Shown: piece by piece, positions 11,545-22,055 of the stretch
Numbering within the stretch: the first letter of the stretch is position 1
Layout of the letters: the number at the start of each line of letters is the position of its first letter
Source: Symbiodinium natans
Lineage: Eukaryota; Sar; Dinophyceae; Suessiales; Symbiodiniaceae
Length of the DNA stretch: 64,000 bases
Reading direction: 5' to 3'
Assembly (NCBI GenBank): GCA_905221605.1
Contig: CAJNDS010002379.1
Span: 348,001 to 412,000 of the forward strand
Translations under genes and position numbers: made by a program
Notes under the pieces: model-generated
The model's database searches: none
What the model saw: only the letters and a program-made list of their open reading frames with translations
What the model was told of the DNA's origin: nothing

Positions 11545-11930
11545 GGATGAACAGCAGCTTCCTGTGACGACCCGGCGAGTAGGCTTGTCTCCCGCCAGTC
11601 GGTACTCCCACGCGTAGCTATGCTTGACGCTTACGCAGATTGCACACTGCTCACAATAGACATGCTCCATCCGGTTGCGATTGCCGGCATTGCCAGGCCC
11701 CGCAGCTTTCAACCTCACTACTTGAGGTTCATGGTACTTACAACCCTACTTGTAATACCCCTAAATTGTAAGTAGGGTTACAAGCCCAGTTAATTGGTTA
11801 GTAAGTACCATGAACCTTCAAGTACGCTGGGCCGCATTCAGTTGCTAGAACCGAGGCTGCTTGAGCTGCAGCGGGGTCGCAGGTCTTCTTCCTCATGTCT
11901 TGGTCGCATAGCTCGCAGAAGCGAAGCGAA
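11545..11930 (-). CDS. Cys-rich (zinc-binding-like) gene fragment split by TIR element
   Basis: Upstream part (11930-11825) reads FCELCDQDMRKKTCDP... and downstream part (11718-11545) reads ...MEHVYCEQCAICVSVK..., ending CCSSC before a GTAAGTAAGG donor. The paired CxxC motifs (FCELC, YCEQC, CAIC) suggest a zinc-binding module. A 102-bp TA-flanked TIR element (11721-11822) sits between the parts. Simple splicing at the element's ends gives TAC TTG AAG TAG, a stop, so either other sites are used (for example a donor at G|GTACTTAC, which keeps the frame) or this copy is disabled. Confidence 0.5.
11721..11822. mobile_element. TIR element, TA-flanked family (copy 3)
   Basis: Ends CTTGAGGTTCATGG and CCATGAACCTTCAAG with TA on both sides. 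It shares 'taattggttagtaagtacc' with copy 1. One A is missing from the left repeat compared with copy 1. Confidence 0.85.
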
Positions 11931-12263
11931 GTGAACAAAAAGAAGTCTCAACAACGCACTTCCTCCTTCGTTACCTTCACTCCCCTTGCCTGATAATACG
12001 GTTTCTGAGGTAGGTTTTATGCTTCCTTCACAGGTTCACTTCTTTGTAGGGTTTATCGGGACTCATGGGCTTTGTTGGGTTAGGGTTTAGGGTTTGGATC
12101 TCGCGCACAGGGCGTGGACTCCTAGTAGGTGGAATGCTCTAGTAGTAGGGGAGCTGGTATTCCGCTGTCTTTGCGCCCTAAACCCTTTGTGGTGACTGCA
12201 CGAATTACAACAGGCATATCCTCAAGCCCTAAACCCTAAACCCTAAACCCTAAACCCTGGATC

Positions 12264-12389
12264 GTGACATCTGTAGAAACTGCAGAAAGTCTAGTCGCGA
12301 CGCATTTGGCCGACGCATGTGGCAAAGCCTTGTGTCAAGAACTCGACATTGCCGAAACTGTGAGCTACGATTAAGGACTTTCGGATGAC
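12264..12389 (+). CDS. Putative exon with two CRNC motifs
   Basis: Plus-strand frame of 41 codons, DRDICRNCRKSSRDAFGRR... ending HCRNCELRLRTFG and TGA. Two identical CRNC pairs 27 residues apart would suit a zinc-binding fold. No clear acceptor and no ATG, so it could be chance. Confidence 0.35.
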
Positions 12390-12392
12390 GGT

Positions 12393-12470
12393 TTGGGGTT
12401 TGGGGTTTGGGCTTGGGGTTTGGGGTTTGGGGTTTGGGGTTTGGGGTTTGGGGTTTGGGGTTTAGGGTTC
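12393..12470 (+). repeat. TTTGGGG array
   Basis: About ten tandem TTTGGGG units, a G-rich variant of the telomere heptamer, changing to TTTAGGG at the end. Similar TTTGGGG tracts lie at 15005-15045, 22648-22710 and 31895-31935. Confidence 0.9.
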
Positions 12471-12477
12471 AGGGTTT

Positions 12478-12640
12478 TGGGCAATGCAGCCTGGCTGGTG
12501 GAGACGCTGCGACTGCTGCCCCTGAGCGCATTCGGAACGCGCGTTTGCTTTATGTACCGCGAAGGGCTTAGGGATGAAGAGGGTTCAACGTACAGTCCAG
12601 TGGTCTCAAGGGTGTCAAAAAGAAACCCAAGCCCTCAACC
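12478..12640 (+). CDS. Putative exon plus a copied 70-bp segment
   Basis: After GCAATGCAG the plus strand reads WLVETLRLLPLSAFGTRVCF and YREG. The following 'cttagggatgaagagggttc...aaacccaagccct' (12565-12640) recurs at 29118-29186 with few changes, so this is a dispersed segment. Function unknown. Confidence 0.35.
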
Positions 12641-12786
12641 CTAAACCTCAAACCCCAAACCCTCAACCCTAAATCCAGACCCGAAGGGCCCTTGTTAGGT
12701 TTCAGGGTATAAGGGTTAGGGTACTAGGGTTTAGGGTATAGAATATACGCTAGTACAACCGTCCCGAAGGGGCCCTGCACCTACAT

Positions 12787-12907
12787 CATATATATATATA
12801 TACATATACATATATATATATATATATGTATACATATACACATATATGTATACATATACATATATATATATACATATACATATATATATATACATATATA
12901 CATATGT
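12787..12907. repeat. (TA)n/(CATA)n microsatellite
   Basis: About 120 bp of alternating TA, CATATA and GTATACATA units. Comparable AT microsatellites are at 18130-18225 and 25254-25312. Confidence 0.95.
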
Positions 12908-14208
12908 ATCAGGCCTTAGAGGAGTTCCCGATGTAGTAGCTTTAGGGCCCGAGTTCCCCGAACCTTCAACCCTAAACCCCCGAATGAAACCCTAGACACT
13001 GAAGCCTAGAATTGCGTATATACCTTATATACCTTCAAAAGTGTAGAGATATACCTTCAAAAAGTGGAGAGATATACCCTTCAAGAGGTGGCGAGATATG
13101 CCCTGAGACCCTGAGCCCTAGAGGTACGATTCGAGGGCCTTAAGCCATTCAACCCTGAACCCTAAACCCTAAACCCTAAACCCTGAACTCTGAACCTTCC
13201 CTGAGGTTTGGGGCTGAGGGTTTAGGATTAAGGGAACCCATCCTTCCTTGGGGGGAGTCTTGAGTCGGTCATTGAAGTCAACGGTTTAGGGTTTAGGGTT
13301 TAGGGTTTAGGGTTCAGGGTTCAGGGTTTAGGGTTTAGGGTTTAGGGTTTAGGGTTCAGGGTTCAGGGTTTAGGGTCTAGGGCTTAGGGTTTCCGAACTC
13401 AGGCACATGTAGAACCCTACTTTTCGCTGCCCGTCTGCACCTCCAGGTAGGGCCCTAAATCCAAAACGAAACATACCTAGACGAAACCTTGTTTAAGCCT
13501 CTCTACCCCGAAGTCTCAAGAACTCGCGCAGTCATAAGTTTTTTAACCCTGCACCCTAAACCCTATGGTGGGGGAGGCAGCTTTGGGCGCAAAGCCTGGG
13601 GCCTAGTGCGCTGTTTCAGCCTAACTCAACAACCTGAACGAACGCTGACATACCCAATTGCTGAACCCTAAACCCTAAACCCTAAACCCTAAACCCTAAA
13701 CCCCGACATTCCCGAAACACAAACCCAAAACCCACACGAGCTGAGGACAGTGCCGCTTTGACCTGAGCATCCAGCTCGAGTCAAGGGTTTGGGGCTGAGG
13801 GTTTGGGGTTTAGGACTTAGGGTTACCGCAAACCCGAAAAACCCAAACCCTAAACCCTAAACCCTACCATAAACCTGCCTCTGTGGGAGTACTGCCAGGG
13901 CTGCAGGGCTTGTGGGGTTTAGGGTCTTGGGCTCGGAGTAACCGGAAGGCCTGCAATGTTAACTGTCAACTACTGTCAACCTCAAAAGCGGCCCTAGCCC
14001 TGAGTCTTTTATGTAGCACTACGTTGAGGCTCAGGATTGAACGGTGCTGAAGAGTTTAAGGGTTTAGGGTTTAGGGTTTAGTTAGGGTTTAGTGTCAAGG
14101 GCTTGGCCTTTTTTGTAGTATCAGAGCTTAGTGTGTTTTGTGCGGGCGTGTGAAGGGCTTCACGAGCATCCTTCGTTTCCCACCTGCTACAGTAGCGTAT
14201 GCTTCATC
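12908..14208. other. Telomere-type repeats with small exon candidates
   Basis: Arrays at 13285-13395 and 13668-13702. Three near-identical 'gatataccttcaaaa(a)gtg(g/t)agagatatacc' units at 13020-13100 form a short tandem repeat. Minus-strand candidates are 13412-13450 (YLEVQTGSEK before GTAGGG) and 13737-13782 (LELDAQVKAALSSA before GTGTGGG). Both are short and weak. Confidence 0.35.
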
Positions 14209-14450
14209 CTTGTGTGTGCCCTGTTGCTTTGGGCTACAGCAACTCCCAAATCCGAAACCCTGACCCGCTTGTTCTTGTGGGGTGTGAACCTTCACTTGGA
14301 GGTTCATATTAGGGCACGAAAGGGCAATATAAGTGGGTTATCAGTGCAGTTAGAACCGGTTAATAAGTACCATGAACCTCCAAGCAATAAAAGTGTCCTC
14401 TAGGAGAGGGTCTCACAGAGATAGGGCAAGCCAAGAACCCTCTAAACCCT
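14209..14450 (+). CDS. Gene fragment interrupted by a TIR element
   Basis: The plus-strand frame SNSQIRNPDPLVLVGCEPSL then Gly reaches the TIR element. Splicing from GTTC (14302) to CAAG (14384) joins it in phase to AIKVSSRRGSHRDRASQEP. Without the element the bases read EPS-IKV, also in frame, giving the same 9-nt scar seen in the other copies. The unspliced sequence happens also to be open in another frame, so expression data are needed. Confidence 0.45.
14295..14384. mobile_element. TIR element, TA-family (copy 4, CA-flanked)
   Basis: Ends CTTGGAGGTTCAT and CATGAACCTCCAAG. Here the flanking dinucleotide is CA on both sides rather than TA. 90 bp. Confidence 0.8.
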
Positions 14451-14529
14451 CTAAACCGAATCCGGGCAAGGCCTGCCCTAAACCACACAGACCCTAAACC
14501 CTAGAACCCTAAACCCTACTACTCCTTAG

Positions 14530-14695
14530 TCCCCACTAGGCTCGAAGGTACTTCCGAAACTGGGATTATGCTTCGGGCACGTAGAGCCCTCTATGCTCCC
14601 AGGGCCCGCTTCCACCCCAACAACAGATGCCTTGCCTGAACTTCCTCTGACGGCCCAGCAACACCTATGCCAACGCGCAAACCGCACCTAGTTTC
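14530..14695 (+). CDS. Putative exon (Pro/Thr-rich)
   Basis: Open plus-strand frame of about 57 codons including KVLPKLGLCFGHVEPSMLPG and TTDALPELPLTAQQHLCQRA, ending in TAG. No motif recognised. Confidence 0.3.
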
Positions 14696-15446
14696 GGGTT
14701 TGGGGGTTTAGGGTTTAAACCGAAAACCCTGGCCCTGCAGAAAGGCAACCTAAACTAAATCCTACAAAGCCTCAACTCAAAACTACAAAGCCTCAACTCA
14801 AAACCCAAAACCCTACAAGCCATACACCCTAAACCCCCTAAACCCTAAACCCTCAAACCTCAATCCTAAACCCTAAACCCTACAAACCCTAAACCCAAAA
14901 TAGCAAAACGCAGCGGAGGGGCAGCGCCCCCCTGGACCCTGGAGCCTTCAGGGAGCACCTTCCAGTGGGGCTGGGGAAGGAGGGTTTAGGGTTCCGGGGA
15001 GGGTTTAGGGTTTGGGGTTTGGGGTTTGGGGTTTGGGGTTTGGGGTTTAGGGTGTAGGGTTTAGGGTTTAGGGTTTAGGGTTTAGGGTTTAGGGCTGAGG
15101 GAGGGTTCAGGGTTCACGGGTTTGGGTTCAGGTGGGGTTTAGGTTTCGAGGCCTCAAGGTGCAAGGGTTTGAGGTTTTGGGACTCGGGAAGAAGGTCATG
15201 GACCAGATTTGAGGGACCATGTAGCTACCCTTAGCCAACAGCCCTAGGGTTTAGGGTTTAGGGTTTAGGGTTTAGGGTTTAGGGTTTAGGGTTTAGGGTT
15301 TAGGGTTTCTAGGGTTCTGCTGTAGCGTGAAGGGTTCGTGAGGGCTTGCTTTGCAGGGTTTGAGATTTAGGCTTTAAGGCTTTGGAACCACCGAGATCCA
15401 TAACGCTGCACTCCTTTAACACTAAACTGGCACTAAACCCCGTACC

Positions 15447-15545
15447 TTGGGATGTTCCCGCTTATACTGACTATCTCATGGGGATTTTAATCGGGAGACA
15501 AAAATCCCGATCAAGGACTGTTGGTACAAGGGAGAAACATTCCAA
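15447..15545. mobile_element. TIR element 'TTGGGATGTTCCC', 8-bp duplication (copy 1)
   Basis: Ends TTGGGATGTTCCCGC and GGGAGAAACATTCCAA, flanked by CCCGTACC (left) and CCCGTACA (right), i.e. an apparent 8-bp target duplication with one change. Copies at 35542 and 60807. An 8-bp duplication is the signature of hAT-type elements; no transposase is present. Confidence 0.75.
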
Positions 15546-15585
15546 CCCGTACACCGAAAACCCAAACCCCTGAACCCAAACCCGA

Positions 15586-15645
15586 AGCGGCCAGTAGCAC
15601 TTTTTGTCGATATTTTCCGAGAATATCCCTCGAGGTGATGGGTTT
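15586..15645 (-). CDS. Putative short exon
   Basis: Minus-strand frame ITSRDILGKYRQKVLLAASG followed by a telomere-like donor region. Unknown family. Confidence 0.3.
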
Positions 15646-15811
15646 GGGGTTAAGGGGTTTAGGGTTTTAGGGTTTTGGGTGTAGGGTTTAGGGTTTAGGG
15701 TTTAGGGTTTAGGGCCGTGTCGTCTGCGTCCCCACCTGCCCGCCATGCCGCTGCCACCACATGGGGTGGGAGGGACCACCTGCTTTCACTGCTATAGGGG
15801 ATAGGGTTAGG

Positions 15812-15925
15812 GGGACCCTTGGGGATATAGACCCTCTGAATAAGGTCCCTGTTCAAGAGAGCCAAAAGAGTGTTCAGAAGGGCTCCCTTGTAAGGGCCCC
15901 CCTTATCCTGCCTAGGATGCTATAG
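15812..15925. mobile_element. Dispersed repeat 'GGGACCCTT...CCTAGGATG' (copy 2)
   Basis: Second copy of the 5843-5955 repeat, with 'atatagaccctctgaataag' and 'agggctcccttgtaagggcc' conserved. Confidence 0.75.
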
Positions 15926-16040
15926 GGGTTGAGAGGTTTGCGTGCTTAGGCGCTTAGGTCTAGGGTTTCGGGTTTAGGGTGTTTGTTTAGGGGTTTGGGG
16001 TGCAGGATTTTACGGGTTTAGGGGGTTTAAGTTTAAGTGT

Positions 16041-16212
16041 TGGGATGGTGTCTGAGGGTTTCAGGGACCTCCGGAACGACTGGAGGTACATTTTGTATAG
16101 TCTAGCCCATGTATGCCGTCACCACTTCAAGGGAGCCCCCCTCCATATGCACAATCACAGCAGTCTTCGCGTGGACTCTGCCTCATGCTGCGCTTGGGTA
16201 CTGGGAGGTTCA
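16041..16212 (+). CDS. Putative exon ending at a TIR element
   Basis: After GGTTTCAG the plus strand reads DLRNDWRYILYSLAHVCRHH and on to SASCCAWVLG, where it meets CTGGGAG|GTTCAGGGTACTT, the left end of the TA-flanked TIR family. The element's right end is not intact, so the next exon cannot be placed. Confidence 0.4.
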
Positions 16213-16886
16213 GGGTACTTATAACCCCAACTATCATTGCACTTATAAGCCCCCTAAGAATAGTAGTAGATTAACTTCGACGCCCCGAACTCCTGTAGAC
16301 CCACCCCCAGAGTACCCTTTTTGGTCTAAGAGGGCTTAGAATGGAACCTAAACCTTGCAAAAGGTTTGGGGTTTAGGGTTTAGGGTTTAGGGTTTAGGGT
16401 TTAGGGTTTAGGGTTTAGGGTCCTTGAACCCCAACACCCAAAACACCAAACCCCAATCCTAACCCCATTGTTGCTTCAGGTACCCATGTATACCCTAAAT
16501 CCTCAACGTAAACCCTAAACCTTAACCCTAAACCCTAAACCCCTTCAGCCCTACACAGAGTTTAGGGTTTAAGGCTTCCCTGGGGCTCAGGCAAGGTTGC
16601 TGCTGCTGCTGATGCTGCCGCTCTTCTGTATCTCGTAGGGCGGCGGATGCACCTGGGTTTATGGCTTGGGGTTTAATTAGGAATTAGGGTTTAGGGTTTA
16701 TGGCTTAGGGTTTAGGGTGTAGGGTTTAGGGCTGGTTTAGGGTGTTAGGGTTTTAGGGTAGTTAGGGTACTAGGGTCTTAGAGTATTCAGGCATTAGGTG
16801 CTAAGGGATCAGGGTGTATAGGGCTTGGGGAAGAGGGTTCAGGGTTTCGGGCTTGGGGTTTAGGGTTGAGGGTCTTATTGCGCCTA

Positions 16887-17080
16887 GGGTTAGTCGGGAT
16901 ATTCTCACACTCCCCTTGGACTGACCTGCGCGGCGTTGCCCGGGAGCACAGTGACGGTGAGATTGGGTATGACACAGGTCCTGCTTGGGCCGGGCTCACA
17001 GGTGCAGCTACGCCAGGGCCTCTTTGTAGGCTTTAGATGGGTTTCGGGCTTGTAGCTTAGGGTGTAGGCCGAAGGCCTCG
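16887..17080 (+). CDS. Putative exon (unknown protein)
   Basis: Plus-strand frame including LGLTCAALPGSTVTVRLGMT and LLGPGSQVQLRQGLF, about 50 codons to a TAG. The minus strand is also open here (SYPISPSLCSRATPRRSVQ), so the strand is uncertain. Confidence 0.3.
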
Positions 17081-17465
17081 ATGGATTTTGGGGGGCTTGC
17101 TTTGGTCCGTAAGCCTCAATAAGGATTCTGACCCTGGAGCCCTAAACCCTAGCCTCCACAACCTGCACACTACAGGGTTTATGGCCCTAAGCCCTACACC
17201 GAAATGCCTAAACCCTTACCTCATACCCTATAGGCCCTATATGGTATCCGGTCCACACACTGCAACTCGGGATTCCGATCCAGTTCTCGTGATCATGTGG
17301 GTACCCCGATGTGAAAGCATGAGATGCCTACAGTTCAGCCCCGAACCCTCAGCCCCTGCACCTTGACCTAGCCACAAGTTTAGGCCCTAAACCCTAAACC
17401 CTAAACCCTAAACCCCAAGCCCTAAGCCCTAAACCCTAAACTCTACACCCTGGTCATGTCCTCAC

Positions 17466-17525
17466 GTCCAGGCGGGTGCCGGAGAGCGCGTCGATAATGG
17501 AGCTGTGACGAGCTCTGTAGAAGGC
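17466..17525 (-). CDS. Putative exon with GTGAGG donor
   Basis: Minus strand reads AFYRARHSSIIDALSGTRLD between CTGAAG and GTGAGGAC. Strongly coding-like codons. Unknown family. Confidence 0.45.
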
Positions 17526-17669
17526 CTTCAGTTGAGGGTTTGAAGAGACCTTAAACCCTCCCCCCTAAACCCTAAACCCTAAACCCTAAAGCCTAAAGCC
17601 TAAACCCTAAACCCTAAACCCTCGTACTCCTAAGGATGTACCTTCTTAAGTAGCTTCCTTCATATAGCG

Positions 17670-17935
17670 TTGCGGGTTTAGGGTTTCCGCAGAGACAGTT
17701 GATGAACCAACATCGGCAGTGGAGACCCAGTAGCGACTTGTCCGGGCTGCTGCCAACTTGATTCTGAGCAGGAGCATACATCCTTGTCGTCTTTTATCTG
17801 GTTTGAGGATGCCCAAAGGCTGAAAGAAGGTGTTTGCTCTGATGTACGGTGGCACTTCATGGTGCACGCAGTCGACTTCGGAATCTGTGCCGCAAACTAT
17901 TTTCAGGATACCCTCTGCATCCCAGAACCCCTAAG
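17670..17935. CDS. Coding-like island, strand undecided
   Basis: Both strands are open for about 80 codons. Minus: after CCTTAG, FWDAEGILKIVCGTDSEVDC ... EVPPYIRANTFFQPLGILK ... to VSTADVGSSTVSAE. Plus: TNIGSGDPVATCPGCCQLD ... SSFIWFEDAQRLKEGVCSD ... to DTLCIPEP. The region lacks telomere-type repeats, which fits an exon. Neither protein is recognised. Confidence 0.4.
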
Positions 17936-18279
17936 GCCCAAGTATATATGATATAGATACATGGACCTTTAGGGACTGTTCTAGTATATACCCTAAACCC
18001 TACACCCCAAACCCCAATACCCCAAACGCCCAGCTTCTTCGTCGTAAATCATCTAACTCTCCCCTCAAAGCCAGTGTTCCTAAACAGCATCCTATTGAAC
18101 TTAAGAAGGCAAGGTATATAACATACACAGATATATATATATATATGCTCATGTCATCTCTCTCTCTCTCTATATATATATATGTGCTCAGTGTATACAT
18201 ACATATATATATATATATACACATGTTCATATACGAACACAGCGGTCATCTGCAGTTGCTACCACCATCCTTTTTCAGG

Positions 18280-19095
18280 GTTTCGTGGGGGATGAAGCTT
18301 ATTCTCCAAAACCATGCCCGCGATTTGAGGAGATGCCAGGGCCGCTCTGGGGTTTAGGACCCCTCCCTCGAGTGGACAGCCTAGATTAGGGTTTAGGGTT
18401 TAGGGTTTAGGGTTTAGGGTTTAGGGTTTAGGGTTTAGGGTTTGGGGTTTAGGGTTTAGCGTTTAGGGTTTAGGGTTTAGCCCCCAATTGCACCCAGTTT
18501 CCGGCCGTCAGCTACACGCAGACCCCAACCAATACAGAGCTTATCCTCCCACTGCTGCGGCCGACCCTGAACCCCAAACCCTGAACCCTAAACCCGAAAT
18601 TCTAAACCCTAAACCCGAACCTGCGACCTTGCCGTTCTGTGCGCGCATACGGAGGCCGAAGCTCGAACTAGTGACTATCACCTTCCGCCATCAAAATCAA
18701 CAGCAGTTCTGTGTGCCCAAACTCAAAGCTTATGGCTTTAGGGTTTAGGAGCTGTTTAGGGACGATTCTGAGCTTACCCCCCTCCCCCACCCACCAACAC
18801 AGCTTACAACCAAGCACTATAGCGCCGATAGGGATGGCTCTAAGGTTACCCCCACAGACAAGAGCCCACTCGATGTACACTGGGCACGAGCTAGTTATGG
18901 GGGCAAGTGCATTTGCCCTAAACCCTAAACCCTAAACCCCAAACCTCAAACCCCAAACCCCAAACCCCCAAACCCTACCTTGAGGGCGGCCATAGGAAAC
19001 AACCGCCCTCCTTCAACAACCTACGGCAGCCTCCGCAGAGCGCGGGAGTTTTGCGTATTTGCGTGTTTGTTGTCGGAGGGGGCCAATAGAAGCCC
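18280..19095 (+). CDS. Plus-strand cluster of exon-like islands
   Basis: Four islands read forward. 18283-18355 follows a good acceptor (CATCCTTTTTCAG): GFVGDEAYSPKPCPRFEEMP. 18494-18570 and 18615-18725 lie in one frame with telomere-like filler between: SGRQLHADPNQYRAYPPTAA and FCARIRRPKLELVTITFRHQ. 18757-18925 reads RDDSELTPLPHPPTQLTTKH, YSADRDGSKVTPTDKSPLDV and HWARASYGGKCICP. 18977-19090 reads AAIGNNRPPSTTYGSLRRAR and EFCVFACLLSEGANRSPKS. They could form one gene; phases were not all resolved and no family is recognised. Confidence 0.4.
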
Positions 19096-19244
19096 AAAAT
19101 CCTCAACCCTCATCAAACCCTCAACCCGAATTAAACCCTCAAAACCCCTAATTAAGTCTTATGAAGCTCTTCCTTAACCCTAAACCCTAAACCCAAAACC
19201 CTAAACCCTAAACCCTAACCCTAAACCCTAAACCCTAATCAAGG

Positions 19245-19308
19245 CACCTTCATCTTATGAAGCTCTTCCTCGAATGCCGAGGCATGGAGGAGCCCCTGGC
19301 CGAGCGCA
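19245..19308. CDS. Coding-like island, strand undecided
   Basis: Plus: ATG-led MKLFLECRGMEEPLAERR. Minus: LGQGLLHASAFEEELHKMK before a GTGCC donor. Both are G/C-rich at third positions. The phrase TCTTATGAAGCTCTTCCT also occurs at 19158-19175, so the island edge is duplicated 100 bp upstream. Confidence 0.35.
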
Positions 19309-19462
19309 GGGTTTAGGGTTTAGGGTTTAGGGTTTAGGGTTTAGGGTTTAGGGTTTAGGGTTTCGGGTTTCGGGTTTCGGGTTTAGGGTTTGGCTTGAGG
19401 GCCTCTGAGGCTTTAGGCTTTGGGGTTTAGGTTCTAGGTGTTAGGGTTTTTAGGCTTTACGC

Positions 19463-19522
19463 GTATACATACATACATACATACGTACGTACGTACGTAC
19501 GTACGTATACATACATACATAC
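19463..19522. repeat. (CATA)n(CGTA)n microsatellite
   Basis: About 60 bp of tetranucleotides: CATA x4, CGTA x6, CATA x3. Confidence 0.95.
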
Positions 19523-19699
19523 CTTCTTGTTTGGGGGGGAGGGGTTCTTCAGCAACAAGTAGTTCGAGGTTCGGGTTCTGGGAGTTTGGGTATAAGGTTT
19601 GAGAAGTGTGAAGGTGCACAGGCAGCGCATATGTGCCCAAGAAGAGGGCGCGTACTAGCAGCTAGCACCAGCAGACCCCCCTAAACCCTCAACCCTAAA

Positions 19700-20280
19700 C
19701 CGCTAGACCATGGACCCCCTGAAACCCCACTTGAAGGCTGCTGGGTAGTCATAATGTGGAGGTATCAGCAGGGCAACTGTAGTTGTAACCTATTGCGCCT
19801 ATTGCAAACCTAGTTCAGGTACACATAACCCTCCTTTACAACGCCGCATGAGCCTTCAAGTCAACCCAGAAACCCTGAACCTTTAAACCCTGAACGCCTA
19901 AGTACTAGCTCCTTGCGGGTTGGGTTGTTTTCTGGCTAAAACCCTAAACCCTAAACCCTAAATTAACGATGAGGGGGCTCCCCTAGGAACCTTCCCGGGA
20001 CCCTCTGGTCGTTGGCCCGAAAATCCTGAAATCTAGGGTCTGCCATGGGGGGGTACCCCTTCCAGAGCCAAAAACCGCCAAAAAAAACTTTTCCGGCCTC
20101 CCTCCTGGCCCCCCCTAGCGCCCCCCCCGCCCCCCCTCCATGCCCCCCCCCCCCTTGACCTACCCTCACCATCGCCCTCGATTGACGGTCCAGCTTCTTC
20201 TCCCTCACCTGACCCCCGCCCCGCTACCTTCACCACGCTTTTGTGGGAAAGCAATGGTGGGAATTGAGGGCGACAGCCCT
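19700..20280. other. Low-complexity and possible inverted-repeat remnant
   Basis: 19723-19862 begins CACTTGAAGGCTG and ends GAGCCTTCAAGT, so it may be a decayed TIR element of the TA family. 19966-20160 is C/G-rich with AAACTTTTCCGG and poly-C tracts. No supported gene. Confidence 0.35.
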
Positions 20281-20439
20281 AAACCCTAAAAGGCAGTGCT
20301 TTGGGTGGTGGCCTGTGAAAGCTCACAGCGGGTGGGGAGAAAGAACCCAGCACCAATGAAATTGTTGGATTACATTGAAAACAGATGCCCCGCGTGACAT
20401 GCCGCCCCCCCACACCCCCTGGGTGTGCAGGGGCGCCAT

Positions 20440-20482
20440 TTACACATGGTACTTCCTGCCGCTGCGCGGCGAGACGCCCTAA
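20440..20482 (+). CDS. Putative exon
   Basis: After GGGTGTGCAG the plus strand reads GAIYTWYFLPLRGETP before telomere-type repeats. Coding-like but short. Confidence 0.35.
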
Positions 20483-21216
20483 ACCCTAAACCCTAAACCC
20501 TAAACTCTAAACCCTAAACCCTAAACCCTAACCTTAAACCGACGAACCTTGGGGAGGAGTAGGGCTTCCTTTAAAAAACTTAGAGTCCCGAGCCCTGCAA
20601 TTTGAGGGTTTAGGGTAACCCTGAACCCCAAAACTTTACGAACCCTAAACCCTAACCTTTTCAAGCCTAGGCCGTAAACCCGGAATTAACCCTAAACCCT
20701 GAAACTCTAAACCCTATAAACCCTAAACCCTAAACCCTACCCCCCAAACCCTAAACCCCAAACCCGAGACCCTCAACCCATATCCGTAAACCCCTAAACC
20801 CCTATAAACACTGTGGGCGGGCGCTTGCCTGGCAACACACTTGATCGCTGAGGAAGCGGAAGGCCTGGAGCAATAACTCTTTGCGTAATAAAGAACCACT
20901 CAGTTCAGGGTTCAGGGTCTAGGGTCTAGGGTCTAGGGTTTAGGGTTTAGGGTCTAGGGTTTAGGGCCCACCCCCAAATAAAACAAAGTAAGTAAATACA
21001 TACATAAGCAAAAAACAAGGAGGCTCAAAACCTGTTAAGGGATTAGTGTCAGTTAGGTTTGTACAGTCTTGAAAGTCATGGAGGCAACTCCTTGAGGGTT
21101 GAGGGTGTAGGGTTGAGGGTTGAGGGTTCAAAACCCTAAACCCTAAACCCTAAACCCTAAACCCTAAACCCTAAACCCTAAACCCTAAACCCTTTGGTTT
21201 TAGGATGTAGGGCTTA

Positions 21217-21535
21217 CGCAGAAAAACGGCGACTTCCGAAGCAAGAGCCCAGGGCCGAAGCCTGATGGCGAAGAACCACGACCAGTTCCGAATACGGAGC
21301 TCACACAGGGGCAGGAGCGCGCGGCATGGGGAGCAGTTTTCACCCCTAAACCCTAAACCCTAAACCCTAAACCCTATAACCCTAAACCCTAAACCCTAAA
21401 CCCTAAACCCTTGTGCCACTTCAAAGCAGCGTGCCACGACCATCCTTCCAGAACGGCCCAACCTACTTTTGTCAGGATGGCACAGCACCGCCATCCTTGG
21501 AGCAAGGGCCATGTAGCCACAAATTCACCTTCAGG
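21217..21535 (+). CDS. Two plus-strand exon-like islands
   Basis: 21217-21347 after CTTACGCAG: KNGDFRSKSPGPKPDGEEPR then PVPNTELTQGQERAAWGAVF. 21411-21533: VPLQSSVPRPSFQNGPTYFC then QDGTAPPSLEQGPCSHKFTF. Both are long relative to the islands and rich in polar residues. Second-frame openness in the latter keeps confidence moderate. Confidence 0.45.
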
Positions 21536-21932
21536 GTTTAGGGTTTAGGGTGTTGATGAAGCCCTTATAAGGAAGACGTTTCTCTTCTTCTGGGTGGTTC
21601 TTCAACAAACAGGGACTCAAGCCACTAACCTTACTAACCCCTTGTAGGGCCTCGAGCTTTTAGCCCCCTAAATCTCGAAGCACGAAATCCTAAACCCTAA
21701 TTTCCTCAAGCCTCAGGCCCGAAACCCTAAACCCTAAATCCTAAACCCTAAAGCCTAAACACTAATAAAGCCCTAAATCCTGAACCTTGACCTCAACCCT
21801 AACTCTAAACCCTAAACCCTGCACCCTAGACTGTAAACCCGGTGTTGCGAGGCTCCTTGGCTAGTTGGCAACATGCAGGAGGCACACCGAGGTCATGGTA
21901 AAAGAAAACGCCTAAACCTGCAACTCTTTTCT

Positions 21933-22055
21933 GGGTTCAACATATAGCTTTTGATACGTTATTACTGTTATTATTCGCATTGCGACGTGGGCTCGAAATA
22001 TGGCTTTTGATATGTTATTACTGTCATTATTCGCATTGCGATGCTTAGCCACTTT
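21933..22055 (+). repeat. ~61-bp tandem duplication
   Basis: Two adjacent units share 'atggcttttgatatgttatt' / 'atagcttttgatacgttatt' and 'attattcgcattgcga', with a few substitutions. AT-rich compared with its surroundings. Confidence 0.85.
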
